A stretch of 64,000 bases of DNA from Barnesiella sp. An22 (GCF_002159975.1 NZ_NFJR01000006.1:1-64000), one strand, 5' to 3'; shown: positions 8,934 to 18,722, counted from the stretch's first letter. A program made the numbers and translations. The notes: a model not told the origin generated them from the sequence alone.

Positions 8934-9914
8934 ATGTCGCAAATTAAATGTATAGGTATTTTGACTTCCGGAGGCGATGCTCCCGGAATGAATGCGGCTA
9001 TTCGCGCGGTAACCCGTGCAGCCATCTACAACGGATTTGAGGTAAAAGGTATTTACAGAGGTTACAAAGGTCTGATCACCGACGAAATAGCTCCTTTCAA
9101 AACGCAAAATGTAAGTAACATCATACAGCAGGGCGGTACCATCCTGAAGACAGCCCGCTGCCAGGAATTCAAAACTCCCGAAGGCCGTAAGATTGCCTAC
9201 GACACCCTTGTCAAAGAGGGCATCGACGCACTTGTAGTCATCGGCGGCGACGGTACCCTCACCGGTGCCCGCATCTTTGCCACCGAATACAACTACCCCA
9301 TCGTGGGTCTGCCCGGTACCATCGACAACGACCTCTTCGGTACCGACACCACCATCGGTTACGACACGGCTCTCAACACCATCATGGAGGCCGTCGACAA
9401 GATTCGCGACACGGCCACCTCGCACGAGCGCCTCTTCTTCATCGAGGTCATGGGCCGCGATGCCGGTTTCCTCGCCCTCAACGGTGCCATCGCTACCGGT
9501 GCCGAGGCTGCCATCATCCCCGAGATTTCGACCGAGGTCGACCAACTCGAAGAACTCATCAAAAACGGATTCCGCAAATCGAAAAACAGTAGTATCGTAC
9601 TCGTGGCCGAAAGCCCCATCACGGGCGGTGCCATGCACCTGGCCGAGCGCGTACAGAAAGAGTATCCGCAATACGACGTGCGCGTTACCATTCTGGGCCA
9701 CATCCAGCGCGGTGGTTCGCCCACGGCCCACGACCGCATCCTGGCCAGCCGCATGGGTGCCGCAGCCATCGACGCCCTGCTCGAGGACCAGCGCAACGTC
9801 ATGATCGGTATCCGCAACAACGAAATCGAATACATCCCCTTCAACAAGGCTATCAAGAACGACAAGCCCATCGACCGCGAGCTGCTCAACACCCTGCGCA
9901 AGCTCTCGATCTGA
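8934..9914 (+). CDS. pfkA: ATP-dependent 6-phosphofructokinase
   Basis: A 326-residue group A phosphofructokinase. Motifs: [13 protein letters not shown] (13-25), GGDGTLTGA for ATP and Mg binding, [11 protein letters not shown] with the catalytic Asp in TIDND, and [11 protein letters not shown]. It phosphorylates fructose 6-phosphate in glycolysis. The GGDGT form, with Gly after the second Gly-Asp, favours ATP rather than pyrophosphate as donor. It is a single-gene unit between its own -7 box and a strong terminator. Codon use in the first 60 codons is less GC-rich than in the rest. Confidence 0.96.
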   Translation: MSQIKCIGILTSGGDAPGMNAAIRAVTRAAIYNGFEVKGIYRGYKGLITDEIAPFKTQNVSNIIQQGGTILKTARCQEFKTPEGRKIAYDTLVKEGIDALVVIGGDGTLTGARIFATEYNYPIVGLPGTIDNDLFGTDTTIGYDTALNTIMEAVDKIRDTATSHERLFFIEVMGRDAGFLALNGAIATGAEAAIIPEISTEVDQLEELIKNGFRKSKNSSIVLVAESPITGGAMHLAERVQKEYPQYDVRVTILGHIQRGGSPTAHDRILASRMGAAAIDALLEDQRNVMIGIRNNEIEYIPFNKAIKNDKPIDRELLNTLRKLSI

Positions 9915-10004
9915 TACCGGGCAAGGAGCTTTAACAAAGATAAAACAAGCGAGAGAAAAGGAGGCCGGAACGCTGTCCTCCCCCTCTCACCCTCATCCAT
10001 ACCG

Positions 10005-10041
10005 AGGCCTGTCGGGCAACCGCCCGACGGGCCTTTGTTTT
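10005..10041 (+). terminator. pfkA terminator
   Basis: Arms at 10005-10017 and 10022-10034 (AGGCCTGTCGGGC / GCCCGACGGGCCT) pair around a 4-nt loop and are followed by TTGTTTTT. The rest of the 315-bp gap before the radical SAM pair shows no gene. Confidence 0.85.
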
Positions 10042-10229
10042 TGTGTGCCGCAAGACTGGTACCCATGGTGCACAACCGACTGAAGCCGATTCATCGGAGC
10101 CCCGCCCCTATCTGCCCCACCGCTGCCGACTTATCAAAATGGTACATTTTCATTCGGTTTGGGTATGAGACAATCGGTCCCGGTTTCCGTACTTTGCAAC
10201 CGACAGCAAACCTGTAAAAGCGACGAGCC

Positions 10230-10898
10230 ATGAGCCACTGTATCAAATCGTTTATCCAGAACCTGAATATCGTCATCGGGTGTACCATCGGATGCAGCTA
10301 TTGCTATGCCCGCAACAATTGCCGGCGCTTCCATATCACGGACGACTTTTCCGTACCCGAATACATGAGCCGCAAGCTGCGGCTGCTCGACAATCCCCGC
10401 CCGCACAACTTCCTGCTCACCGGTATGAGCGACTTCTCCGACTGGCACCCCGAGTGGACCGACGAAATATTCGACCGCATAGCCCGTAATCCGCAGCACG
10501 CCTGCCTCTTCCTCACCAAACACCCCGAACGGATAAACTTCCACACCGACCTCGACAACGTATGGATGGGAGTCACCGTCACCTGCGAGGCCGAGAAGAG
10601 ACGCATCGCCGACCTGCGCCGGCACATCGGGGCCCGTCACTACCACGTCACCTTCGAACCCCTCTTCGGCGACATACCCGACCTCGACCTCGAGGGCATC
10701 GACTGGGTGGTCATCGGTACCGAAACCGGGCGGCGCAAGGGAAAAATCGAGGCAAATCCCCAATGGATAGCCCACATTGCCAACCAGGCCAAAGCCTGCG
10801 GGATACCCCTGGTTATGAAGGAAGAACTCGTCCCGATCATTGGCGAAGAGAAGATGATTCAAGAATTACCGCAATCGTTTATACACCAAAGACTATGA
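10230..10898 (+). CDS. Radical SAM mobile pair protein A-like (DUF5131 / phage Gp37-Gp68 type)
   Basis: A 222-residue protein with a cluster motif CTIGCSYC (Cys18, Cys22, Cys25), spacing CxxxCxxC, which is typical of radical SAM enzymes. MSDFSDWHPEW, FLTKHPER and TVTCEAEKRR match the DUF5131 / phage Gp37-68 group, in which one branch travels as half of a radical SAM gene pair. Its stop overlaps the start of the next radical SAM gene by four bases (ATGA), so the two products are surely made together. The reaction is not known. No MarR-type regulator, reported beside such pairs elsewhere, is seen between pfkA and rel. Confidence 0.8.
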   Translation: MSHCIKSFIQNLNIVIGCTIGCSYCYARNNCRRFHITDDFSVPEYMSRKLRLLDNPRPHNFLLTGMSDFSDWHPEWTDEIFDRIARNPQHACLFLTKHPERINFHTDLDNVWMGVTVTCEAEKRRIADLRRHIGARHYHVTFEPLFGDIPDLDLEGIDWVVIGTETGRRKGKIEANPQWIAHIANQAKACGIPLVMKEELVPIIGEEKMIQELPQSFIHQRL

Positions 10899-11779
10899 AC
10901 ACAGAACCCGAAATCAGAGAAATCGAAGTACGCAGCATCATGACCCAGTCGACCCTCCCGGTCGGCGGCTATTCGGTCAATCCCTACGTAGGTTGCACCC
11001 ATGCCTGCCGGTACTGCTACGCCTCCTTTATGAAACGGTTTACGAAACACCCCGAACCCTGGGGCTCGTTTCTCGACGTGAAAACATGGGACCCTATCAA
11101 GAACCCCGGCAAGTACAACGGCAGCCGCATCGTCATCGGCTCGGTGACCGACGGCTACAACCCGCAGGAGGCCACCTTCCGCCGCACGCGGCGCATCCTC
11201 GAGGAGCTGCGCGGCTGTACGGCCGAAATCATGGTCTGCACCAAATCCGACCTCGTCTTGCGCGACCTCGACCTGCTCAAGCAATTCCCCAAAACCACCG
11301 TATCGTGGTCGATCAATACACTGGACGAGGAGTTCAGGGCCGACATGGACCACGCCGCCACCATCGCCCGCCGCATCGAGGCCATGAAACAGACCTACGC
11401 CGCCGGCATCCGCACCGTCTGTTTCATCTCGCCTATCTTCCCGGGTATCACCGACGTGAAGGCCATCATCGAGCAAGTGAAAGATTTTGCCGACCTCATC
11501 TGGCTCGAGAACCTCAACCTGCGCGGACAGTTCAAAGGCAGCATCATGAGCTACATACGGGAGAAGTATCCCCACCTGCTGCCCCTCTACGAAGAGATTT
11601 ACAACCGCAAGCGCACCGATTACTGGAAAGGTCTCGAGGCCGACATCGCCCAATATGCCCGCCAGCACGACTATCCCTACCGCATAAACGACCTGCCATA
11701 CGGCCGCTCGCAACAGGGAAAACCGGTTATCGTCAACTATTTCTACCACGAGAAAATACGACTCGACAAGGGTAAATAA
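10895..11779 (+). CDS. Radical SAM mobile pair protein B-like (SPL-family radical SAM)
   Basis: A 294-residue radical SAM protein with the cluster motif CTHACRYC (Cys34, Cys38, Cys41), YCYA after it, and GSVTDGYNPQE typical of the spore-photoproduct-lyase-like / Rv2578c group. The start at 10895 is set by the four-base overlap with partner A and leaves a normal N-terminus; an earlier in-frame start would overlap A by more than 300 bp. The substrate is unknown: relatives repair DNA or modify peptides or tRNA, but nothing here decides. A hairpin at 11817 closes the pair. Confidence 0.82.
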   Translation: MNTEPEIREIEVRSIMTQSTLPVGGYSVNPYVGCTHACRYCYASFMKRFTKHPEPWGSFLDVKTWDPIKNPGKYNGSRIVIGSVTDGYNPQEATFRRTRRILEELRGCTAEIMVCTKSDLVLRDLDLLKQFPKTTVSWSINTLDEEFRADMDHAATIARRIEAMKQTYAAGIRTVCFISPIFPGITDVKAIIEQVKDFADLIWLENLNLRGQFKGSIMSYIREKYPHLLPLYEEIYNRKRTDYWKGLEADIAQYARQHDYPYRINDLPYGRSQQGKPVIVNYFYHEKIRLDKGK

Positions 11780-11816
11780 CCGCCCGACTGTCACAGGCCG
11801 GACAACCACCGAACCA

Positions 11817-11858
11817 CCCCTTACCAGGCAGGCATCCTCCTCATGGTAAGGGGTTTGT
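11817..11858 (+). terminator. Terminator-like hairpin after the radical SAM pair
   Basis: CCCCTTACCA at 11817-11826 pairs perfectly with TGGTAAGGGG at 11844-11853 around a 17-nt loop. The following T run is short (TTTGTAG). Confidence 0.6.
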
Positions 11859-11910
11859 AGTATTCGGCAGGGATTTTAAGCAGAACCGCTCGGCAAAATA
11901 TAAAATTTAT

Positions 11911-11941
11911 TTGCATTTACAGTCGACATCCTTTATCTTTG
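11911..11941 (+). promoter_or_regulatory. rel promoter
   Basis: TTG at 11911-11913 and TATCTTTG at 11934-11941 are separated by 20 nt, ending 25 bp before the rel ATG. Confidence 0.75.
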
Positions 11942-11966
11942 TCTATCTCACTAAGATCTCAAAGTT

Positions 11967-14207
11967 ATGGAACCGTCCGACCAAGCATACACCAACGAAG
12001 AGCAACTGATCGAAGATAAATTCCAGGAACTGCTCAATGGCTATCTCAACTCCAACCACCGCAAGAAAGTCGAGATTATCGAGCGTGCATTCAAGTTTGC
12101 CAAAGAGGCCCACAAGGGTATCCGCCGCCGTTCGGGCGAGCCTTACATCCTCCACCCCATTGCCGTGGCCCGCATCGTGAGCCAGGAGATAGGGCTGGGC
12201 TCCACCTCGATATGCGCCGCTCTGCTCCACGACGTGGTCGAAGACACGGAGTATACGGTCGAAGACATCGAAAACCACTTCGGCAAAAAGATAGCCTCGA
12301 TTGTCGACGGGCTCACCAAGATTTCGGGCGGTATCTTCGGCGACCAGGCATCGGCCCAGGCCGAGAACTTCCGCCGGCTGCTGCTCACCATGTCGGAAGA
12401 CATCCGCGTCATCCTCATCAAGATGGCCGACCGCCTGCACAACATGCGCACCCTCGGCTCCATGCTCCCCAGCAAGCAATACAAGATTGCCGGCGAAACG
12501 CTCTACATCTACGCTCCGCTGGCTCACCGCCTGGGACTCTTTGCCATCAAGACCGAACTCGAAGACCTCGCTTTCAAATATGAACACCCCGAGGCCTACA
12601 ACCAGATAAAACAGAAGATTGCCGAGACCGAAGAGTCGCGCCAGCAAATCTACAACAACTTTGCCAAGCCCATCGTCGCCAAGCTCAAGGAGCTGGGATT
12701 CGACTTCGAGATGAAGGCCCGCGTCAAATCCATCTACTCCATCTGGAACAAGATGGAGTCGAAGCACATCCCCTTCGAGGAGGTCTATGACCTCTACGCC
12801 GTGCGCATCATCTTCAAGTGCCCCAACGAGGCCGACGAGAAGAAGGAGTGCTGGACCATCTACTCGGTCATCACCGACATCTACAAGCTGCATCCCGAGC
12901 GCACGCGCGACTGGGTGAGCCGCCCCAAGGCCAACGGCTACAAGGCCCTGCACCTCACCGTCATGGGCCCCGACGGCAACTGGATCGAGGTACAGATACG
13001 CAGCGAGAAGATGGACGAAATCGCCGAGCGCGGTTTCGCCGCCCACTGGAAGTACAAGGTAGGCAACTCCGACGAAGAGTCGGAGCTCGACATCTGGCTC
13101 AAGACCATCAAGGACATACTCGAGCACCCCGAACCCAACGCCATCGACTTCCTCGATACCATCAAGCTCAACCTCTTCAGTACCGAGATATTTGTCTTCA
13201 CCCCCAAGGGCGACCTCATCACCCTGCCCAAGGATGCCACGGCCCTCGACCTGGCCTTCACCCTGCACTCCGACCTGGGGTTCCACTGCATCGCCGCCAA
13301 GGTGAACCACCGCCTCGTACCGCTGAGCCAGAAGCTGCACAGCGGCGACCAGGTCGAGATTCTTACCTCCAAGTCGCAGACTCCCAAGGAGGAGTGGCTC
13401 AACCTCGTCACCACCGCCAAAGCCCGCAGCCGACTCCTGGCCGCCCTGCGTAAGGACCGGCGCAAGATTATCGCCAAGGGCGAGGCCCAGCTGAAAGAGT
13501 TTCTCGAGAGCAACCACATCGAGCTCAACAACGAGCTGATGACCAAGATACTGAGCAATCTGGGGTTGCAACATCGCGACGACCTCCTCTTCAAGATCGG
13601 CAACGAAGAGATTACCCTCAACGAGAACATCAAGAAAATCATCAAGGGCAAGAGTCTGAACCCCTTCATGCGATACCTCAAGCTCTCGTTCGGCAACAGC
13701 AACAAGAACGAGCAACCCAAGGCTCCGGCCCCGCAACAGCCCACCATCGACCGCAAGCAGACCTATATCCTGCGCGACGAGAACGGCGTGAAGAACTACA
13801 AGGTGGCCGACTGCTGCTGCCCCATACCCGGCGACGATGTGCTGGGCTATGTCGAGGACGACGAGACGGTTGTGGTGCACAAGCGCGAGTGCCCCGTGGC
13901 CATGCGCCTCAAGTCGAGCTTCGGCCCCCGCCTGGTATCGACCCGGTGGGAGGCCAGCGAGGCACTCTCCTTCCCCGCCAAAATCGAGATACAGGGCATC
14001 GACCGCATGGGTATCCTCAACGAGATTACCCGCGTCATCTCCAACGAGTTGATGATCGATATGAGAGGCTTGTCCATACAAGCCAACGAAGGCGTGTTCA
14101 ACGGCACGGTCAACATCATGGTGCACGACACCCGCGTAGTCGAGTCGCTGTGCAACAAGTTACGTAAAATCAAAGGCGTACAGAAGGCTGCACGCTGCAA
14201 AGAATAA
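11967..14207 (+). CDS. Bifunctional (p)ppGpp synthetase/hydrolase, Rel/SpoT family
   Basis: A 746-residue long Rel protein. The N-terminal HD hydrolase domain (~30-200) keeps its metal site: His63 in ILHP, and HDVVED at 88-93 with the Glu-Asp needed for hydrolysis, so it should degrade as well as make the alarmone. The synthetase domain (~240-370) has YDLYAVRIIF, RPKANGYKALH and EVQIRSEKMDEIAE. A TGS domain (~400-465, IFVFTPKGD), a zinc/CC segment (DCCCPIPGDD) and a C-terminal ACT domain follow. It tunes the stringent response in the cytoplasm. The 7TM-HD phosphodiesterase gene starts 12 bp after its stop. Confidence 0.95.
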   Translation: MEPSDQAYTNEEQLIEDKFQELLNGYLNSNHRKKVEIIERAFKFAKEAHKGIRRRSGEPYILHPIAVARIVSQEIGLGSTSICAALLHDVVEDTEYTVEDIENHFGKKIASIVDGLTKISGGIFGDQASAQAENFRRLLLTMSEDIRVILIKMADRLHNMRTLGSMLPSKQYKIAGETLYIYAPLAHRLGLFAIKTELEDLAFKYEHPEAYNQIKQKIAETEESRQQIYNNFAKPIVAKLKELGFDFEMKARVKSIYSIWNKMESKHIPFEEVYDLYAVRIIFKCPNEADEKKECWTIYSVITDIYKLHPERTRDWVSRPKANGYKALHLTVMGPDGNWIEVQIRSEKMDEIAERGFAAHWKYKVGNSDEESELDIWLKTIKDILEHPEPNAIDFLDTIKLNLFSTEIFVFTPKGDLITLPKDATALDLAFTLHSDLGFHCIAAKVNHRLVPLSQKLHSGDQVEILTSKSQTPKEEWLNLVTTAKARSRLLAALRKDRRKIIAKGEAQLKEFLESNHIELNNELMTKILSNLGLQHRDDLLFKIGNEEITLNENIKKIIKGKSLNPFMRYLKLSFGNSNKNEQPKAPAPQQPTIDRKQTYILRDENGVKNYKVADCCCPIPGDDVLGYVEDDETVVVHKRECPVAMRLKSSFGPRLVSTRWEASEALSFPAKIEIQGIDRMGILNEITRVISNELMIDMRGLSIQANEGVFNGTVNIMVHDTRVVESLCNKLRKIKGVQKAARCKE

Positions 14208-14219
14208 CCCCTTAAAATC

Positions 14220-16379
14220 ATGGATCAATCCCGTATACAAAAGATTCTGTCGAGCAAACGCGTGCTGCAGTTTGTCTTTTTCATAGCCGCAGTTACCCTG
14301 GTAACCTATTTCTTCCCCGGCGAGGGGAAATTCCGCTACTCCTTCCAGGAGGGCAAGCCTTGGAAATACGGCCTGCTCACCGCCCCCTTCGACTTCCCCA
14401 TCTACAAAGACGAGGCCGTCATCCAGCAAGAGAAAGACAGCATCATGCTCGGCTTTCAGCCGGTATTTTCATTCAACGAAGCCATAGGTGCCAAATCGAC
14501 CGCCGACTTCGAGAAGTCGCTCACCAGCCGCCCCGGCCTCACCATTACGCCAGCCCTACGCCGAAACCTGGTACAAGCCCTGCGCGAAACCTACCACAAG
14601 GGCATCATCTCGTCCGACGACTACACCCGGCTGCAATCGGGAACCACCAAAGAGATACGCATCGTACAGAACAACGTAGCCCGCGAAATGCCCGTGGCCG
14701 AACTGCAGTCGCCCCGCGAAGCCTACGAGAACATCATCAACCGCTTCCCCGACTCCTATTCGCACCATGTGCTGCAAAACTGCAACCTCAACGACTACCT
14801 CAACACCAACATCACCTTCGACAGCATCACCACCGACCGGCTCAAGGATAACCTGCTGCAACGCATCGCCCTCTCCGACGGCATCGTGCAGGCCGGCGAA
14901 CGCATCGTAGACCGGGGCGAAATCATCACCCCGCAAACCTACCGCATACTCAAGTCGCTCGAGACCGTATCGCTCAAGAAGAGTACCGGCAACGACCACC
15001 GGGGCTACACCATCGTGGGACAGATTATCGTCTTCGCCTGCCTCTTTGCCTTCTTCTACCTCTTCCTGGCCCTCTTCCGGCCCCAGACCTTCAACGAGAT
15101 GCGCACCCTCGGGTTTATGATGATGCTCATCACGGGTATCTCGCTCATCGCCTTCTTCCTCTCCGAAGTGCGAGTTCAGGGCATATACCTCGTGCCCTTT
15201 GCCATCATACCCATCATTGTCGTCACCTTCTTCGACTCCCGCACGGCCCTCTACGTACACCTCATCACCGTACTCATCTGCGCCTTCACCGCCCCCTTTG
15301 CGCTCGAGTTCATCTTCCTGCAGCTCATCGTGGGCATGACCGCCATCGACAGCCTCAGCGACCTGTCGCGACGGTCGCAACTCATGCGCTGCGCCGTGCT
15401 CGTCTTCCTGGCCTACTGCTTTGCCTACGTAGGCTACACGCTCCTCTCCGAGGGCGACCTGTCGAAGATCAGCTACAACATGTTCATCTACTTCGGCATC
15501 AACTGCGTGTTCCTGCTCTTCGCCTACCTGCTCATCTACATCTTCGAGAAGACCTTCGGATTCATCTCTACCGTTACGCTGGTCGAGCTCTCCGACGTGA
15601 ACAACCCCATACTGCGCCAGCTCTCCGAAGAGTGCCCCGGCACCTTCCAGCACTCGCTGCAGATCTCGAACCTGGCAGCCGAAGCGGCCAACAAAATCGG
15701 GGCCAAGGCCCAACTGGTACGTACCGGCGCCCTCTATCACGACATCGGCAAACTGAAGAACCCCGCCTTCTTCACCGAAAACCAGTCGGGATTCAACCCC
15801 CACACGCCCCTCTCGTTCGAGCAGAGCGCACAGATTGTCATCTCGCACGTCGTCGACGGCCTCAAGATGGCCGACAAACAGGGACTGCCCCAGGCCATCA
15901 AAGACTTCATCGCCACTCACCACGGCAAAGGCAAGGCCAAGTTCTTCTACAACTCCTACCGCAACAAATACCCCGACCGCCCCGTCGACGAGTCGAAATT
16001 TACCTATCCCGGTCCCAACCCCTTCACCAAGGAGACGGGTATCCTCATGATGGCCGATGCCGTCGAAGCCGCCTCGCGCAGCCTTAAGGAGTATACCAAC
16101 GAGAGCATCTCGCAACTCGTCAACCGCATCATCGACTCGCAGATTGCCGACGGCCTGCTGCGCGATACGCCCCTCAGTTTCCGCGATGTGGAGACCATCA
16201 AGGCTACCTTCATCGAGAAGCTCAAGACCATCTACCACACCCGCATCAGCTACCCCGAGCTCAACAAGCCCGAGAAGCCTCGCGAGGAGAAGCCGGCCGA
16301 GAGTCCCGCCGAGGCCCCTGCTCCTGGAAACCCGACTCCCGAAAGCCAACCGGGGGCCGATACCCCTGCCACGAAATAA
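14220..16379 (+). CDS. 7TM-HD family phosphohydrolase (PgpH-like, putative c-di-AMP phosphodiesterase)
   Basis: A 719-residue membrane protein. One N-terminal helix (~18-36) leads to a ~230-residue extracytoplasmic 7TMR-HDED-type domain (~40-265), then seven close membrane helices (~270-465) and a cytoplasmic HD domain with YHDIGKL (His507-Asp508), ECPGTFQHS, NPHTPL, THHGKG and ADAVEAASR. The C-terminal tail is Pro/Glu-rich. Relatives such as PgpH hydrolyse cyclic di-AMP and are inhibited by ppGpp; that activity is inferred from family. It lies 12 bp behind rel, suggesting shared control of two nucleotide signals. A long terminator follows. Confidence 0.88.
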   Translation: MDQSRIQKILSSKRVLQFVFFIAAVTLVTYFFPGEGKFRYSFQEGKPWKYGLLTAPFDFPIYKDEAVIQQEKDSIMLGFQPVFSFNEAIGAKSTADFEKSLTSRPGLTITPALRRNLVQALRETYHKGIISSDDYTRLQSGTTKEIRIVQNNVAREMPVAELQSPREAYENIINRFPDSYSHHVLQNCNLNDYLNTNITFDSITTDRLKDNLLQRIALSDGIVQAGERIVDRGEIITPQTYRILKSLETVSLKKSTGNDHRGYTIVGQIIVFACLFAFFYLFLALFRPQTFNEMRTLGFMMMLITGISLIAFFLSEVRVQGIYLVPFAIIPIIVVTFFDSRTALYVHLITVLICAFTAPFALEFIFLQLIVGMTAIDSLSDLSRRSQLMRCAVLVFLAYCFAYVGYTLLSEGDLSKISYNMFIYFGINCVFLLFAYLLIYIFEKTFGFISTVTLVELSDVNNPILRQLSEECPGTFQHSLQISNLAAEAANKIGAKAQLVRTGALYHDIGKLKNPAFFTENQSGFNPHTPLSFEQSAQIVISHVVDGLKMADKQGLPQAIKDFIATHHGKGKAKFFYNSYRNKYPDRPVDESKFTYPGPNPFTKETGILMMADAVEAASRSLKEYTNESISQLVNRIIDSQIADGLLRDTPLSFRDVETIKATFIEKLKTIYHTRISYPELNKPEKPREEKPAESPAEAPAPGNPTPESQPGADTPATK

Positions 16380-16416
16380 GGCAACTCACATAAACCCGAG
16401 ACCTTTGCTCTCGGGC

Positions 16417-16455
16417 AAAAGGAAACCCGGCGTTTCTTCCGCCGGGTTTCCTTTT
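16417..16455. terminator. Strong bidirectional terminator
   Basis: A perfect 16-bp stem (16417-16432 with 16440-16455) around a 7-nt loop, with AAAA before and TTTT after, lies 37 bp past the 7TM-HD gene. Confidence 0.9.
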
Positions 16456-16566
16456 ATCCACCTCTCCCGGGCAGAACCCGCTCAAGCCCCCTCGCCACCA
16501 CCTTTTATTACCCTGCCATAAACCCGGGGGCTGGCGATATTTCTTTTGCAGAAAATAGCGAAAGAG

Positions 16567-18606
16567 ATGGCGATTGTACAACACGACGAAACGATAACGG
16601 TTGAAGCCAACCGACTGAGAAATGAGAAACTGAAACGATACTATTCACCCGAAACCGGCGAGGGGAGCGACACAGGCGACCGCCGTCCGATACGGCTCGC
16701 CGACGCTCCGCTGCCCCTCCAGTATATCCCGGCTGCCATGTTCGACGAACCGCTGGTGCAGCAGCTTGCCCGGGCGGGCAGTCTGGCCGGACATCTGCGG
16801 CAGCAGGGGGTCGAGGTACCCGACGGCTGCTCCACCCCGGCGGTCGACGGCGAGAAAGAGGAGGGCGACCTCTCGCCCTTCGATACCCTCTGGCGCGAGT
16901 GGATACGGCTGCGCATCCGTTACGATTTCGAGTTCTGGGCCTTCTGCTTCGTGCGCATCAAAGACAAGCTGGGCGCCAACGACATCCCCTTCAGGCTCAA
17001 CCGCCCGCAACGCCGCATCCTGGGCATGCTCGAGGCGATGCGCACACACGACCGCCCCATCCGCCTCATCCTCCTCAAGGCCCGCCAGTGGGGCGGCTCC
17101 ACCCTCATACAGATTTACATGGCCTGGATACAGCTGGTGCACCGCCGCAACTGGAACAGCGTGATTTGCGCCCATATCAAGGAGTCGGCCGCCAACATCA
17201 AGGGCATGTACAGCAAGCTGCTGGCCAACTACCCCGACTGGCTGCTCGAGGGGGGCAGACCCAAATTCCGCCCCTTCGAGCGCATGGCCAACACCTCGGT
17301 CATCGTCGGGCGCGACTGCCGGGTCACCATCGGCTCGGCCGAGAGCCAGGAGTCGGTGCGGGGCATCGATGCCGCCATGGCCCACCTCTCCGAGGTTGCC
17401 TTCTGGCGCAACAGCCGTATGAAGTCGCCCGAGCAGCTGGTGCGCTCGGTCTGCGGCTCCATCATGCTGCTCCCCTACTCGATGGTGGTGATGGAGAGCA
17501 CGGCCAACGGCACCGGCTCCTACTTTCACCAGGAGTGCGAGCGGGCCAAGCGGCACGAGAGCGACAAGCAGTTTGCCTTTGTCCCCTGGTTCGAAATCGA
17601 GATGTATGCCATACCCGTCGACGATTACGAGTCGCTCATCGCCACTCTCACCGACTACGAGCGCATGCTCTGGAGTCGAGGCGCCACCCTCGAGGCCATC
17701 GCCTGGTACCGGCAGAAACGCAAGGAGTATGCCCGCCACACCGACATGATGGCCGAGTATCCCAGCGACGACATCGAGGCCTTCTGCTACTCGGGCGAAC
17801 GGGTATTCGACCCTACGCTGGTCGAAAAGTTGCGGCGCGGCTGCTGCGCTCCCCGATTCGTGGGCGACATCCACGGCCGCGAGCTCACCGGCCACGATGC
17901 CCTCGAGGGTATCGAACTGGAGGTCCGCCCCGGCGGACCGCTACAGGTGTGGGAATACCCGGCCGAGAAGCACGAGATTCGCGACCGCTACCTGGCCGTA
18001 GTCGACATCGGCGGCCGCTCCGACGCGGCCGACTACTCGGTCATCGCCATATTCGACCGCTACTGGATGCTCGAGGGGGGACCGGCCGAGGTGGTGGCCC
18101 AGTGGCGCGGACACATCGACCACGACCTGCTCGCCTGGAAGGCCGCCCAACTGGCCGCCTACTACCAGAATGCCCTGCTGGTCATCGAGAGCAACACCCT
18201 CGAGACCGAACACGACGACAGCGAACACTCGGCCTACCTGCTCGACACACTGTCGCGCTACTACGACAACCTCTACGCCCGGCAGGCTCCCCCCGACAGC
18301 ATCGGGCAGCGCCCCTCCTCGCGCTGGGGATTCCACATGAACCGCGCCACCAAGGTGCTGGTCATCGACGCACAGCGGTCGGCCCTGCGCGAAGGGGCCT
18401 ACATCGAGCACGACGCACAGGCCTGCTACGAGCACGACGTGTTCGAGCGCAAACCCAACGGCAGCTACGGAGCCATGGAGGGGCACCACGACGACATCCT
18501 CATCACCCGCTGCATAGGCAACTACATCTGCAGCCGCGACCTGCCGTCGTATATCCTCCCCACCACCCACCGGGGCGGCTCCATCGTCAACGAGTCGTCG
18601 ATATAG
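16567..18606 (+). CDS. Orphan phage-type terminase large subunit
   Basis: A 679-residue protein with the two-domain layout of phage DNA-packaging motors. The ATPase part has an adenine/Walker A region LLKARQWGGST (169-179), a Walker B-like hydrophobic stretch ending SE (275-276) and a coupling motif ESTANG (310-315). The nuclease part shows the expected acidic residues: VVDIGG (Asp480), VIESNT (Glu541) and HHDDIL (Asp642-643). ATG 16567 is preferred to an in-frame TTG at 16546. No portal, capsid, small terminase, integrase or att site is visible within 15 kb on either side, and codon use matches the chromosome. It may be a domesticated gene or a remnant; the intact frame and motifs argue against random decay. 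Confidence 0.82.
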   Translation: MAIVQHDETITVEANRLRNEKLKRYYSPETGEGSDTGDRRPIRLADAPLPLQYIPAAMFDEPLVQQLARAGSLAGHLRQQGVEVPDGCSTPAVDGEKEEGDLSPFDTLWREWIRLRIRYDFEFWAFCFVRIKDKLGANDIPFRLNRPQRRILGMLEAMRTHDRPIRLILLKARQWGGSTLIQIYMAWIQLVHRRNWNSVICAHIKESAANIKGMYSKLLANYPDWLLEGGRPKFRPFERMANTSVIVGRDCRVTIGSAESQESVRGIDAAMAHLSEVAFWRNSRMKSPEQLVRSVCGSIMLLPYSMVVMESTANGTGSYFHQECERAKRHESDKQFAFVPWFEIEMYAIPVDDYESLIATLTDYERMLWSRGATLEAIAWYRQKRKEYARHTDMMAEYPSDDIEAFCYSGERVFDPTLVEKLRRGCCAPRFVGDIHGRELTGHDALEGIELEVRPGGPLQVWEYPAEKHEIRDRYLAVVDIGGRSDAADYSVIAIFDRYWMLEGGPAEVVAQWRGHIDHDLLAWKAAQLAAYYQNALLVIESNTLETEHDDSEHSAYLLDTLSRYYDNLYARQAPPDSIGQRPSSRWGFHMNRATKVLVIDAQRSALREGAYIEHDAQACYEHDVFERKPNGSYGAMEGHHDDILITRCIGNYICSRDLPSYILPTTHRGGSIVNESSI

Positions 18607-18722
18607 TCCGCCCGACTCGCCGGCCCCGTCGCGGCCCGCCATCGGCCTCCTTACGCTCCGTAAGAAACCCTAATAATCTGAAAAATAGCTCCTCCGCCTG
18701 CGGCTTTCTGTGACAAACCTCG

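Noticed and set aside
11943-14126. 727-codon open frame antisense to rel
   Set aside because: It is a mirror of GC-rich codon use on the other strand; the rel frame has full family motifs and the antisense product is low-complexity Val/Gly/Glu.
16567-18606. A prophage around the terminase gene
   Set aside because: No other phage gene, att repeat, tRNA target or change of composition is seen in the neighbouring 15 kb.
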